Shown here in pieces: positions 11,171 through 30,961 of a stretch of DNA of 64,000 nt. The DNA is from Glandiceps talaboti (Eukaryota > Hemichordata > Enteropneusta > Spengelidae). The stretch is from contig NC_135566.1 of assembly GCF_964340395.1 (NCBI RefSeq), positions 1,622,501 to 1,686,500 on the forward strand, in the 5' to 3' direction. Position 1 is the first letter of the stretch; the number at the start of each line of letters is the position of its first letter. The position numbers were made by a program, and so were the translations under genes. The notes under the pieces are model-generated. The model searched no databases. It saw only the letters and a list, made by a program, of their open reading frames with translations, and was not told the origin of the DNA.

Positions 11171-14100
11171 TCCTTAAAAGCGTTCTTCTATTTACTGGCA
11201 CAAGACTCTTAAATCAACCTTTTATCCCGAAATATCATCACCACACTGTAAATTTCTTGGAATTTGGAATTTCTTGGAATGCTGCTGGGAGCGCTAAAAC
11301 AGCAAGGAACGACCCTTCCCAGGAGACAGACCTTACCAAACTATGGAAGATGTTATATGAACAGTATGTTGTGATACTAGTATATAACACCGTAGGTTCA
11401 AAACTCTGTATTTAGCAAACAATTATAAATATGTAAAATCTATGTAATAATTCAAAAATTGCAATATCAGAAAAATTAGTTCATGATGGAGATAATTTTC
11501 TTTTATAATTTACAAATACATAAGTACTTTAGTAATTTACGTATGTGGAACATTACTAGTTGCTGTATCATTACATATATGTAGAGATCCCGTGGGCCTC
11601 TAAATGCAATGTTTGATACAAATTTGAAAATGTTATCCGCGTCACTGCAAAATCGACTGGCTTTACAGGAAACATCGAACTTTCTCATCTCAAATTATTT
11701 GGCTAAAAAAGCGTTGATGACATTCCCATCCTTTTGGAATCAGACGATCGCCTTATTTTGTGACGTCACTCAGGTCTCAGACTAGATAATTGGCTAATAT
11801 TGGTATGAGTGACTTCTTCGAAGTATCCGAATTTTAAATCAGTGTATAAAATAAGGGGTAGAGGGTTAGAGAACATGGCCCCATGGGTAATATTTTTGAC
11901 GTCACAGTGTTTGATTGAGAGATGATATTATGTTATTATACCTCCATTACCACCGTGTAGTGGTTACCATAGTTACAAAGTATTTCATTGAAAGCTGATA
12001 GCATTATGTTAGAGTAGCTTTATTAGCATAATTTACTGGTTACCATAGTTACACATTAGTATTTCATTGAAGCTGATGACATTATGGTAACAGTAACGTC
12101 ATTAGCATAATGTACTATTACCATATAATCATATACTGGTTAAGACAGTTAAGACGGGTCTCCTAGTTGTACAAAATGTTGAAAGTTCATAGCATTCCAA
12201 TTATGTCAGTCGTTTTAACGTTATTTGATATATGGTATTTTATACTATGTATTCATAGACCTAGTCTTATGCAAATTAGGGTCTTGCATTCTTCCTAGAA
12301 AAAAAGGAATTTTGATACTATTCTGCACTGCCACTGTACAAACTTGAAATTTCTCACTTTTTACCTCTTTTATTGGCACCAAGACACCAGGTGACACATT
12401 CCTGTCTCTATTCGTATCAAGGTATCAAGCAAACGACGTGTATTTAGACATAGTGTTGTACGAGTTCAACGTTGTATCAAGATCGATTCAGCTCAAATCT
12501 AATAGCCAGACAAATTTGCAGATATGACAGTTTTGCCATTTATTACTGATTTTAGGGTATTTGGTGACGTCTTTCTTTCCATTCGAAATTGATGCATGAT
12601 AAAAACAAATTTTACGTCGACAGCTTCACAGCAAAAGTGTCGACAGTTTATTCTATGATCAATATGTGTATAAGACATGAAAATAACAATTACATGTAAC
12701 TGAAAGAACACACCAAGCAGTAAGTCAGTCAAATTACAAACATAACATGGAGATTTGACTTCTATGAATGGTGCTGTTTTTAGTGTTTGATCTTTTGTTT
12801 TTGTTGACGTATACTCAACAATTCTACTGCAGTGCTGTTTTGGTATTGACGAGAGCATAACAGTACGACGTGCATCGTTCGTATAGCAAAACGTATTGTC
12901 TACGTTTTTGAGTTGAATGCACCATCAATCAGTAGTGAAATTAGTAGAAGTAGTGGTGAACCCACTACACCAATATCGTCTGGTCTGGCAAAGCATTTTA
13001 TGCGATGATTAAGTTGACAAAAGTGTTCAGTAGTTCTAGCAAATTAAAATTGTTTTATGCATGAAATATTTCAGTATTATGGCAACTAACTTTCAATGCA
13101 ATGATCGCAATAATATGCCAACTCACAATATACGCAATTCAAACACAAATCGCAATACTATTATCAGACGTTTACAAGAATATGTAAAATAAACAGAACT
13201 ATCAAGTCGTCCTTTTGATGTGACATGATCTTATGCTGTATATAACAAAATGGTACCACCTCTAAAGAAAGTCTACTCGAAATTTCACGGGAACGTTGAA
13301 TCAATGTGATATAGGAGTTACAGTACTATGACGTCACAATCGAGTTAAAAGACAAAGAATGATTTCGATAATGAACAAAGTGTTTTTTTTCGTGTTGTGT
13401 ATTCGCGTACAAATATGTCTGTATGACCTTTCGACTTCTCTGCGACCTACCAACAAACGTCGCCAAATAGTATCTCGGAAGTCTGTATTAAGAAACAAAT
13501 ATTATTTAAACTTCGTCAGAAGAGTGTTCCTTGGAATTGTCTACCTCTGTATTTCATTCTAAGTTTTTCTTTTCGTGGAATGGGGCATTTTAAAGTCTGG
13601 TTTGATTATTTTGTCAAATGTCACATTCCATGTAGTTCATATGTACCCGTTATGTTGTTTTGTCTATCCTTGCGTTTGTGTATTGCTTATTGAAACGCTT
13701 CAAGAATGGTCCCCCAACAAAGTACGCCCTCTATAGTATTGGTCTAAAACATCATGGCACAAATTGATAAAGTACTAGTCACGTATTCCCTTAAATGTGC
13801 GTGATTTAAATTTGTTTATCAGTGGGTTTAGGGCGTGTTTACCCTCCTTGTAAGTACATGCAGTGTTCAGCTGAGTGTTGTTGACTCGTTTTCATTTCCA
13901 TTAGCTGACGTTTTAAAACTGTAAAAACACTAAGTAAAAACGGACACAATAGAGCCGACTGGAAACAAAACATCTTCATCTCTGTTGAGTTATAAACCTA
14001 TTCAGTGGTTAATGACAATGTAATTATGGGCTATTGTATAGTCATCCGAAAAAAGGAGTATTGTAATGTAAGGCTCATGTTACACTATTGTATATGGGGA

Positions 14101-15339
14101 AGGGGATATATTAGTGTTAGCAATGTCTTATCACTATACCTTTCCAATGATAGAATTCGATAATTACTGAATTAGCATATTGGTTCACCCATAAATCAAA
14201 CTTGAAGGGAAAATATGCCGAACTGATTTTTATTTGAAGTGTAACCCAAAGATTTTGTTGTAATGAAAGATTATTTACGATATAAGTAAAAGGAATGTAA
14301 TTTTATGCAATATTAAGATATGATTTATTGTTTTTCATTTCCTGACATTATTATGATAGTATGTACTTAAAGAGTGGAAAATGTTGATGAGACTTTACGG
14401 GTAATAATGTTATTCTTGTTCCATTGTATGTTGAAGAACCTGTTAATGAAAGGTGGCATCATCCGGGTAATGCATTTAGTGTTTTATCTATAATATATAA
14501 GATAATTAAACTTTCATAAAACGTGATGGTATCCTGAATTGCGTAGTAGTAGTAGTCTGCAAGGTACGTCGTGATGGGGCGCCCTCACACACCTGTCAAC
14601 CTCAGGCCGATGAGGGCGGAGCGACACGACGTATTGTACAGGCTACGTGGTAAATGCCTTAGAACTGAAAAATCACGAAATCTCAAACCCATTTCACCCT
14701 AAACAGTGGGTTTATTTTCGATCACACATGGGTACCGGGTAGATGTTTCCAGCTTGGGCCACACCCCCGTATGAAAATATTAGGAGTCCCCCGGTCGTCC
14801 ATTTTGAGCTAGAAGAAAAAAATTAAGGGTTACCATAGATATTAAAAAAAATAAAACTATAAATTCATTTTTGAATCCAGTGTACTGTGATACTTGTCAC
14901 TCTGTAGGAAAATACAAGATTGGCAATTCCCTTGAAAACAGCTTTTGGAAACCACTAGTTTCCTTTATTATTTCAAAGGGATCAGATTTGAGAGACTTTG
15001 ATTTTTCAGAGAAACTAGTCCTCCAAGGCGTATTACCCTCACTACCTTAAACGATTCATCCACTTGTCAACGATAGTCACGGTGTTGGTAAAGTCCACTT
15101 AGAGTTGAAACCAGCTAGCCTCAGGCTGATATTACATGTAGTGTTTTTTGGATTCAAACATTCTACACTACAGAGTACAATGAAAATATGAATTCTCTTG
15201 TGTAATGTCAGTAGTCTCTGAACAACACAAATATGGAAAAGAATGGCATCATTGTCTATATCGTCTCTTGAAAGAGGGGAATGCACAAGTAATAAACTAA
15301 TTTTGTACTGAAAACATGGACTTAAACTTGAGTATTGTA
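11171..15339. other. non-coding stretch, no gene recognised
   Basis: Follows the stop of the transcobalamin-like gene, so its start is probably that gene's 3' untranslated region. It contains a loose two-copy repeat of about 75 bp (11946-12115, each copy with TGGTTACCATAGTTACA and a TATTTCATTGAAAGCTGAT-like segment) and a hairpin at 14565-14632. Open frames are short and unconvincing. Confidence 0.55.
14565..14632. repeat. GC-rich inverted repeat (hairpin)
   Basis: The left arm begins ACGTCGTGATGGGGCGCCCT. The reverse complement of the right arm begins ACGTCGTGTCGCTCCGCCCT. The arms are about 22 bp with four mismatches and a loop of about 22-24 bases. It stands out from its AT-rich surroundings. 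Confidence 0.55.
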
Positions 15340-15710
15340 TTGTATGTGTGTATGTATGTATGTATGTATGTATGTATGTATGTATGTATGTATGTATGTA
15401 TGTATGTATGTATGTATGTATGTATGTATGTATGTATGTATGTATGTATGTATGTATGTATGTATGTATGTATGTATGTATGTATGCATGTATGTATGTA
15501 TGTATGTATGTAATATTTTTTTTAAATAATTGGTTTATGTATGTAATATTTTTTATTAATTTTTTTATGTATGTATGAATTTATGTATGTATGTATGTAT
15601 GTATGTATGTATGTATGTATGTATGTATGTATGTATGTATGCATGCAATATTTTTTTTAAATAATTTTTTTTATGTATTAGGTATGTATGTATGTATGTA
15701 TGTATGTATG

Positions 15711-15741
<31 letters not shown>

Positions 15742-15953
15742 TGTTTTTTTTAAATAATTTTTTTGTATATATGTATGTAATATGTTTTTAGATAATTATT
15801 TTTTATGTATGTAATATTTTTTTTAAATAATTGGTTTATGTATGTAATATTTTTTATTAATTTTTGTATGTATGTATGTATGTATGTATGTATGTATATA
15901 TATATGTATGTATGTACGTACGTACGTACGTACGTACGTACGTAAATATTGTC

Positions 15954-15984
<31 letters not shown>

Positions 15985-16018
15985 TGTATGTATGTATGTA
16001 TGTATGTATGTATGTATG

Positions 16019-16049
<31 letters not shown>

Positions 16050-16126
16050 TATTTTTTTTGATAATTTTTTTTATGTATTAGGTATGTATGTATGTATGTA
16101 TGTATGTATGTATGTATGTATGTATG

Positions 16127-16157
<31 letters not shown>

Positions 16158-16301
16158 TGTTTTTATTAAAATAATTTTTTTGTATATATGTATGTGATAT
16201 GTTTTTTAGATAATTATTTTTTATGTATGTAATATTTTTTTTAAATAACTGGTTTATGTATGTAATATTTTTTATTAATAATTTTTTTATGTATGTATAT
16301 A

Positions 16302-16338
<37 letters not shown>

Positions 16339-16377
16339 TATTTTTTTTAAATAATTTTTTTTATGTATGTATGTATG

Positions 16378-16408
<31 letters not shown>

Positions 16409-16462
16409 TATTTTTTTTTAATAATTTTTTTTATGTATTAGGTATGTATGTATGTATGTATG

Positions 16463-16493
<31 letters not shown>

Positions 16494-16636
16494 TGTTTTT
16501 ATTAAAATAATTTTTTTGTATATATGTATGTGATATGTTTTTTAGATAATTATTTTTTATGTATGTAATATTTTTTTTTAATAACTGGTTTATGTATGTA
16601 ATATTTTTTATTAATAATTTTTTTTATGTATGTATA

Positions 16637-16672
<36 letters not shown>

Positions 16673-16954
16673 TGTATGTATGTATGTATGTATGTATGTA
16701 TGTATGTATGTATGTATGTATGTATGTATGTATGTATGTATGTATGTATGCATGTATGTATGTATGTATGTATGTAATATTTTTTTTAAATAATTGGTTT
16801 ATGTATGTAATATTTTTTATTAATTTTTTTATGTATGTATGAATTTATGTATGTATGTATGTATGTATGTATGTATGTATGTATGTATGTATGTATGTAT
16901 GCATGCAATATTTTTTTTAAATAATTTTTTTTATGTATTAGGTATGTATGTATG

Positions 16955-16985
<31 letters not shown>

Positions 16986-17197
16986 TGTTTTTTTTAAATA
17001 ATTTTTTTGTATATATGTATGTAATATGTTTTTAGATAATTATTTTTTATGTATGTAATATTTTTTTTAAATAATTGGTTTATGTATGTAATATTTTTTA
17101 TTAATTTTTTTATGTATGTATGTATGTATGTATGTATGTATATATATATGTATGTATGTACGTACGTACGTACGTACGTACGTACGTAAATATTGTC

Positions 17198-17228
<31 letters not shown>

Positions 17229-17258
17229 TGTATGTATGTATGTATGTATGTATGTATG

Positions 17259-17289
<31 letters not shown>

Positions 17290-17382
17290 TATTTTTTTTG
17301 ATAATTTTTTTTATGTATTAGGTATGTATGTATGTATGTATGTATGTATGTATGTATGTATGTATGTATGTATGTATGTATG

Positions 17383-17413
<31 letters not shown>

Positions 17414-17555
17414 TGTTTTTATTAAAATAATTTTTTTGTATATATGTATGTGATATGTTTTTTAGATAATTATTTTTTATGTATGTAATATTTTTTTTAA
17501 ATAACTGGTTTATGTATGTAATATTTTTTATTAATAATTTTTTTATGTATGTATA

Positions 17556-17592
<37 letters not shown>

Positions 17593-17673
17593 TATTTTTT
17601 TTAAATAATTTTTTTATGTATGTATGTATGTATGTATGTATGTATGTATGTATGTACGTACGTAAATATTGTC

Positions 17674-17729
<56 letters not shown>

Positions 17730-17791
17730 TATTTTTTTTTAATAATTTTTTTTATGTATTAGGTATGTATGTATGTATGTATGTATGTATG

Positions 17792-17822
<31 letters not shown>

Positions 17823-17961
17823 TGTTTTTATTAAAATAATTTTTTTGTATATATGTATGTGATATGTTTTTTAGATAATTATTTTTTATGTATGTAATAT
17901 TTTTTTTTAATAACTGGTTTATGTATGTAATATTTTTTATTAATAATTTTTTTTATGTATG

Positions 17962-18012
<51 letters not shown>

Positions 18013-18071
18013 TATTTTTTTTAAATAATTTTTTTTATGTATGTATGTATGTATGTATGTATGTATGTATG

Positions 18072-18102
<31 letters not shown>

Positions 18103-18229
18103 TATTTTTTTTAAATAATTTTTTTTATGTATGTATGTATGTATATATGTATGTATGTATGTATGTAATATTTTTTTTAAATAATTTTTTTATGTATTAG
18201 GTATGTATGTATGTATGTATGTATGTATG

Positions 18230-18260
<31 letters not shown>

Positions 18261-18542
18261 TGTTTTTATTAAAATAATTTTTTGTATATATGTATGTAAT
18301 ATGTTTTTTAGATAATTATTTTTTATGTATGTAATATTTTTTTTTAAATAACTGGTTTATGTATGTAATATTTTTTATTAATAATTTGTTTTATGTATGT
18401 ATGTATGTATGTATATATATATATGTACGTACGTACGTACGTACGTAAATATCGTCATATGTATGTATGTATGTATGTAATATTTTTTTTAAATAATTTT
18501 TTTATGTATGTATGTTTGTATGTATGTATGTATGTATGTATG

Positions 18543-18573
<31 letters not shown>

Positions 18574-18739
18574 TGTTTTTTTTAAAATAATTTTTTTGTA
18601 TATATGCATGTAATATTTTTTGAAATAACTGGTTTATGTATGTAATATTTTTTATTAATAATTTTTTTATGTATGTATATATGTATGTATGTATGTACGT
18701 ACGTACGTATATATCGTCATATGTATGTATGTATGTTTG

Positions 18740-18770
<31 letters not shown>

Positions 18771-19417
18771 TATTTTTTTTAAATAATTGGTTTATATGTA
18801 TGTAATATTTTTTATTAATTTTTTTATGTATGTATGTATGTATGTATGTATTAAAAATATACGATATATACGTACGTACGTACGTACATACATACATACA
18901 TAAAAAAATTATTAATAAAAAATATTACATACATAAACCAGTTATTTAAAAAAATAATATGTATGTAATGTTTTTTTTAAATAATTTTTTTGTATATATG
19001 TATGTAATATGTTTTTTAGATAATTATTTTTTATGTATGTAATATTTTTTTAAATAACTGGTTTATGTATGTAATATTTTTTATTAATAATTTTTTATGT
19101 ATGTATGTATATATATATATATATGTACGTACGTACGTACATACGGAAATATCGTCATATGTATGTATGTAATATTTTTTTTTAATAATTTTTTTTATGT
19201 ATGTATGTATGTATGTATGTAATGTTTTTTTCTAAATAATTTTTTTGTATATATGTATGTAATATGTTTTTTAGATAATTATTTTTTATGTATGTAATAT
19301 TTTTTTTAAATAACTGGTTTATGTATGTAAGATTTTTTATTAATAATTTTTTTATGTATGTATATATATATATGTACGTACGTACGTACGTACGTACGTA
19401 CGTACGTAAATATCGTC

Positions 19418-19448
<31 letters not shown>

Positions 19449-19512
19449 TGTATGTATGTATGTATGTATGTATGTATGTATGTATGTATGTATGTATGCA
19501 TGTATGCATGCA
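15340..19512. repeat. higher-order satellite built on (TATG)n
   Basis: 4.2 kb of TATG blocks punctuated by a few fixed AT-rich spacers: a TAATATTTTTTTTAAATAA-type spacer, one containing GGTTTATGTATG, one containing GTATATATGTATG, and (CGTA)n blocks followed by AAATAT(T/C)GTCATATG. The landmark GATAATTATTTTTTATG recurs at 15791, 16209, 16545, 17035, 17465, 17874, 18311, 19019 and 19274. That gives spacings of 418, 336, 490, 430, 409, 437, 708 and 255 bp, so the block multiplied as higher-order units of roughly 430 bp. The many MYVC/HTYI open frames are artefacts. Confidence 0.95.
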
Positions 19513-19859
19513 TGTACGTATGTATATATTTACGTATGTATGTTTCGCGATTTTATTATTTTTCTGAAATCTGTTTAGGGTCAGGAGTTAAAAACTTGGT
19601 GTTGTCAGGTATCCAGAACCAAATAATTTTTTAAGGCCTAACAAGGTATTAGGTCTGGTTATGAGAATGACTGTTAAAAGGTTGACAATTACATAATATC
19701 AATATGTTTATAAATCATGGAATGACTCTCCAGCAACAAAAATTTATGAAAATGCCTTTATTTCCTGCAGTAGCTTTACCCTTGAAATACTATTTGTATT
19801 AAAGAGCTGACAAGACAAGACAAGATAAAAACGATTTACAGTGTAATCAAACTTGTGAA

Positions 19860-19875
19860 TATATATATTTTATTG
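19860..19875 (-). promoter_or_regulatory. candidate polyadenylation signal, TCHP
   Basis: On the minus strand this holds AATAAA (19868-19873), 3.3 kb downstream of the TCHP stop. Other AATAAA copies lie nearer, so the assignment is weak. Confidence 0.15.
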
Positions 19876-19979
19876 AATGACTAAGTATCCATTCTATCAC
19901 AATACAATCTAATGGAATGCAAAGAACAGAATGTAAGTCAAATGGAAAGGCACTTACTAGATTCTTATCGTCAGGGATG

Positions 19980-20026
19980 TGGTGGGGTGGGGGTGGGGGG
20001 TGGGGTACTTGGTTGGGTAATGGGTA
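19980..20026 (+). other. G-rich stretch, potential quadruplex
   Basis: Several runs of three to six guanines separated by single thymines or short spacers. The form fits a G-quadruplex; not tested. Confidence 0.5.
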
Positions 20027-21537
20027 TAGGTGTATCCTGGCAGATTCAAATTACAAGCATGAATGTTACTAAAATTTAAAAAATTGTGCTCACAAACTAT
20101 GTATCAAATGTTTACATTTTGTCAGGCAACAGAATTGAAAACATTTGAAAACCAGCAACCTAGAAACTAGATTCTAAAAAAATCTCAGAAAAATTTGAGA
20201 ATATGCATCTAGGAAACAATGTTGTCCAAACTATGGCGTCACAGGTTGTATATGTTTCCAAAGTAGGGGTCAAACCTCTATATAATGCTTAAAAATCTAG
20301 AGCCAGAAGTCTACGCAACAATGTGTATTAACCCTTACTAGGTGAGTAACCCCCCCCCCCCCCCTCCGATTCTTATTTGTTGAATGTTAATAACTCAGAT
20401 TTTTTTGAAATGATTGATATCAATAATTACACATTTATAGAAGCTTAACAATGCAACAAGTACAAAGCAGTGAAAACAAATAATGGAGAAGACAGAAATA
20501 TAAAGGAACTTGTCAGGAAAGGTGTAGTACCACAAAACTCATACAATCTGATTAAAATCTTATCAAGCACCTTTCAAAGAAATAGTACAGTGTAGTTGTT
20601 CAGATGAGAAAGTAATATACTTAATAACTCAGATTGTGGAAAAACAAAAGCAATTTCCACATGGCATGGTTGCTGCTAGATGGCGCTATTCATTGCAAAG
20701 CTGAGCAGTCTACTTGCCAATAGAATAATTCTAAGATGTAGTTATCACTCACACAAAAATGTCAAATGTTTCAGGAGATCTTTCAACCCCAATGGATGTA
20801 TAGAAACTTTTTAGAGACAATGAAAGCTGCATTCTCTACACTAACACACACACACAAACACAAACACAATCACAGAATGGAAATATTTACATATGTGCAT
20901 TCACTGAAAAGGTGTAAATAAAACGATGGCAGTATAAAAAGTAAACAAGATGGTTATAGAGTTATATTTGTTATTTATCAGCAATGCTGTATTCAGCATC
21001 ACTACCAAAAAATGGATGGAGTGTGATTAGAAAGACATTAATAATTTGCTCACAAAGACTACACAATATTTTTGTTAAACATACAACTGATGGCACCTGG
21101 GACCCTATTTTGCATATGACTGACTATATGTTTGGAGGTGGAGAACTTGTGATGACTCACTGGCAAGTAATCACCAAAATAGAAACATTCCCTATATCTG
21201 GGTTTTTCACATGCAAATGCCGCATATTTGAAAAATCCTGAATGACACTGTCACACACAATCTAAGCAGCTGTTTGCAGGGGAATTTGTCTCATTTGGAA
21301 AGGTTTTTCATTCTATGAAACAAACAGACTGATTTTCAACTAATTTGTGTATCAAGTTACCATCCTACGACATTCACAAACAATTTGTACATGATACATG
21401 ACCTGTGTGTTTCTCGGAGCACAGAAAAAATGCTGAAAACAAGACTCAGAAGCTAGTGCTCTGTACAGCAGTTTGAATTTCCCGCATTTGCATAGATTAG
21501 CCATTATCCTCTTTATATAGGGCAGTTCTGTCTTTAA

Positions 21538-21889
21538 AGTGCCCATATATGGATGAGGATTAGATATTTATTTCCAATTTTTAATTCCTAAAACAATTTT
21601 ATCATGGCTTTCTACTTAACAAATCAATGTAAAAAAACATGGACAAAATCTGTGTTTGTAACTCAATACTTTGCAAGAAGTTGAAAAATGTGTAAAAAGT
21701 TTGCTATTGTATGTACAGTAACAAACATTTCACCTATTTTTTATAGTAGCGTTTTTCAATGTATTGAGTTACAAACACAGACTTGGTGTATGTTGTTTAA
21801 CATGATTTTTCAAGTAGGAAGCCATGATAAAATTGTTTTATAAATTAAAAATCCAAAATAAATACCCAATCCTCATCCATATGGCTACT
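21538..21889. mobile_element. foldback MITE, family A copy 1 (TTAA-flanked)
   Basis: Two arms of about 150 bp are inverted copies of each other: AGTGCCCATATATGGATGAGG.. at the left and ..CCTCATCCATATGGCTACT at the right. TTAA stands directly outside both ends (21534-21537, 21890-21893). A second copy sits at 46916-47213. No open frame for a transposase. TTAA targets suggest mobilisation by a piggyBac-type transposase (inference). Confidence 0.85.
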
Positions 21890-22384
21890 TTAAGATTTGG
21901 TAATAACATGACTTAGGGGCAAATCTGGTATAAATTGCATAGAGGAACACATGTACGTTTCACCTCTGTACTGCCCTTAACTAACATATTGTGGAGGAAC
22001 GCTATAAAATCACCCACAGAAGTCAGGTAGATTTTTACCCTTTCACACACTTACAATTATCCCCTCTACCATTTGCTAGGCTACAAAGCAATGTACAATG
22101 TTGTCAGTTATTCTGACAAATGTCAAAGTTATCACTCAACATTGGGAAACTTTGTGTGATACTCTCTACAGTACATGACACATAACAGAACAGATATTTA
22201 TAGCAAGTTTTTCTTTTAGAAAACTAAAACTGAACAAAACAATAAACATTGCAAGCAAAAAAGAGAAACCAAAAAGTTATCAATATCTATAAGTACTCTT
22301 ACTGATTATACTCTAAAAGACTAGTATTTCCAACACCTCTTGTACCCATCTTGTTTGTACTTCATAATATTTCTAATGTCTGTA

Positions 22385-22735
22385 GAATTGGTTACCACTT
22401 CTTCAGTACAATGGGGTAAACACTTTGGTGATTACATTTCTACAGAATGATTACCACTTCTTCAGTACAATGGGGGTAAACACTTTGCTGCAGAATGATT
22501 ACCACCAGTGTGTCCTCTAAAGTCAATTTGACGCGCCACTGACACACACAATTTCTAGTGATGCACCAAAATTTGGTGTTCCCTTATCTCTTACTATGTG
22601 GTGACTTATAAGAAATGCCAGTTTTTATCATTTTGACTCACAACAACAAAATTTGGCTATCGTTAGAGGGCACACTGGTTACCACTTATTCAGTACACTG
22701 GGGGTAATCACTTTGGTGATAGCATATCTAAGTAT
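22385..22735. repeat. three-copy tandem repeat interrupted by a transposon
   Basis: The units contain TTACCACTTCTTCAGTACA, then TGGGGGTAAACACTTTG. Copies start near 22390 and 22448. The third begins at about 22494, is split by the element at 22506-22677, and resumes at 22678 with the same motif order. Confidence 0.8.
22506..22677. mobile_element. hAT-like MITE with 8-bp target duplication
   Basis: 172 bp with terminal inverted repeats CAGTGTGTCCTCTAA (left) and, read from the other end, CAGTGTGCCCTCTAA. Flanking 8-mers are ATTACCAC (22498-22505) and GTTACCAC (22678-22685), 7 of 8 alike. CAGTG-type ends with 8-bp duplications are typical of hAT elements. It is too short to encode a transposase. 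Confidence 0.85.
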
Positions 22736-23152
22736 TGCTATATATACAATGCATTATTGGTTCTACAATGACTTAGACATATATATAGTTGATTGTCAAA
22801 AGTGATAAACTTTGCTGCCAACACTTCTGTATTTATAACAGGATTTCATGTCAAGGTAAGTAATGTGAGAATTATAAAGGCACTAAGGTAAGTAGTCTTG
22901 GCTATATATGGTGTTTGCTAGGATAAAGGCTTTACTTTTGCCAAGTTGTAACAGAGCACTTGAAACCCATTTTTATAATTACAGTACAATTACATGTATG
23001 TCAAGTACATGACTTGTGAAATTATCAAGATTCCAACCGTGGATACTAAAGAAAACTGTACTACACTGTAAGTCAATTTCTTCATTGGTTGGTCCATAGT
23101 TTAATGTCTTGATATTCCTAGAAGTCCAAGGCAAAATTTTATCACGATACTG

Positions 23153-30024
<6,872 letters not shown>

Positions 30025-30961
30025 TTTGATAGTCAGTTAAGTTTTTGCACAAAAAAGTTCGTAGAAAATAAACGATTTATGAAAATGTGCAATAATTTTC
30101 AAATACAGCCCGAGTTGTACCGAAGCTAGTGTCTGTCTGTTCTCACCGTTACGCTTTATAATCGGTAGTTGCACTTACATTTATCAATGATATCGTCGAG
30201 TTGAAAATAATCGTATCTCTAAAATTCAATACGACAGAAAACATCAAATTTTGAAGACATCTCTTGGTCCTTTGGTTACTGCCAAAACATTTGTTTTCTC
30301 TTCTCCAAATTCACACCTGTAACAACGGATCAATATTATTACCGAACAGCGAACTCGTCGAGTCTTGTCCTGGTCCAGTCTTCAATGTGACAAACTTCTT
30401 CTTGTAGATAAGGAAAGGGAAATTTGACAAATGTTACGTCTGAACTTTAACGATCGCAAATAAATGTGTTCCAACCTAATCGCTGAAAGACTGACGGTAA
30501 CTCCAAAATAATACCAGGCTCCTACAGATTTACGCTGTACTTGTAACCGTTGTTGACATGAAACCACCTGCAATGAAGTAAAATATGAAGGTTTGTCAGT
30601 TGTGCGCATGCTTAGAAATGTTCTCATTCTAGATATAAATTTTTTGTCTTGAATTATGATGTTTATTTTATCTTCTTCGCATTTTTATGCATAAAAATAA
30701 TTACTTCCATTGCAAAATTATAGTGTATATAAAACAGACCAAGTAATTTGGAATCTTTCTAAATATCTCGTCAAAAAACAATCTTGTTCGAGGTGCCTGC
30801 TGCACATGCGTAGACGTTCTTATTTTGGTTGAACTTTACTTCCGGTTTTTCCATTCAACACAGTTGTATGCATGGTATGTACAGCTCAGTGGCCGTCATA
30901 GTGTCATACGTGGTGTACCAATCTCAACTTCGCGTATGCAACAGAAGAAATTTATGCAATC
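30025..30961. promoter_or_regulatory. TCHP/GLTP divergent promoter region
   Basis: 937 bp separate the two start codons of head-to-head genes, so both promoters and 5' untranslated regions must lie here unless non-coding first exons extend further. I see no TATA box at a convincing position. Shared regulation is inferred from geometry only. Confidence 0.6.

Larger units (their letters stand above)
19513..23152. other. intergenic / TCHP 3' flank
   Basis: No gene seen. It holds a G-rich block at 19980-20026, a poly(C) run near 20350, a foldback element at 21538-21889, and a three-copy tandem repeat at 22385-22735 interrupted by a small transposon. Part is probably the 3' untranslated region of TCHP. 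Confidence 0.5.

Noticed and set aside
15316-19634. Many open frames translating to [16 protein letters not shown] and similar
   Set aside because: They are readings of the TATG tetranucleotide, open in several frames because its period is not a multiple of three and it contains no stop.
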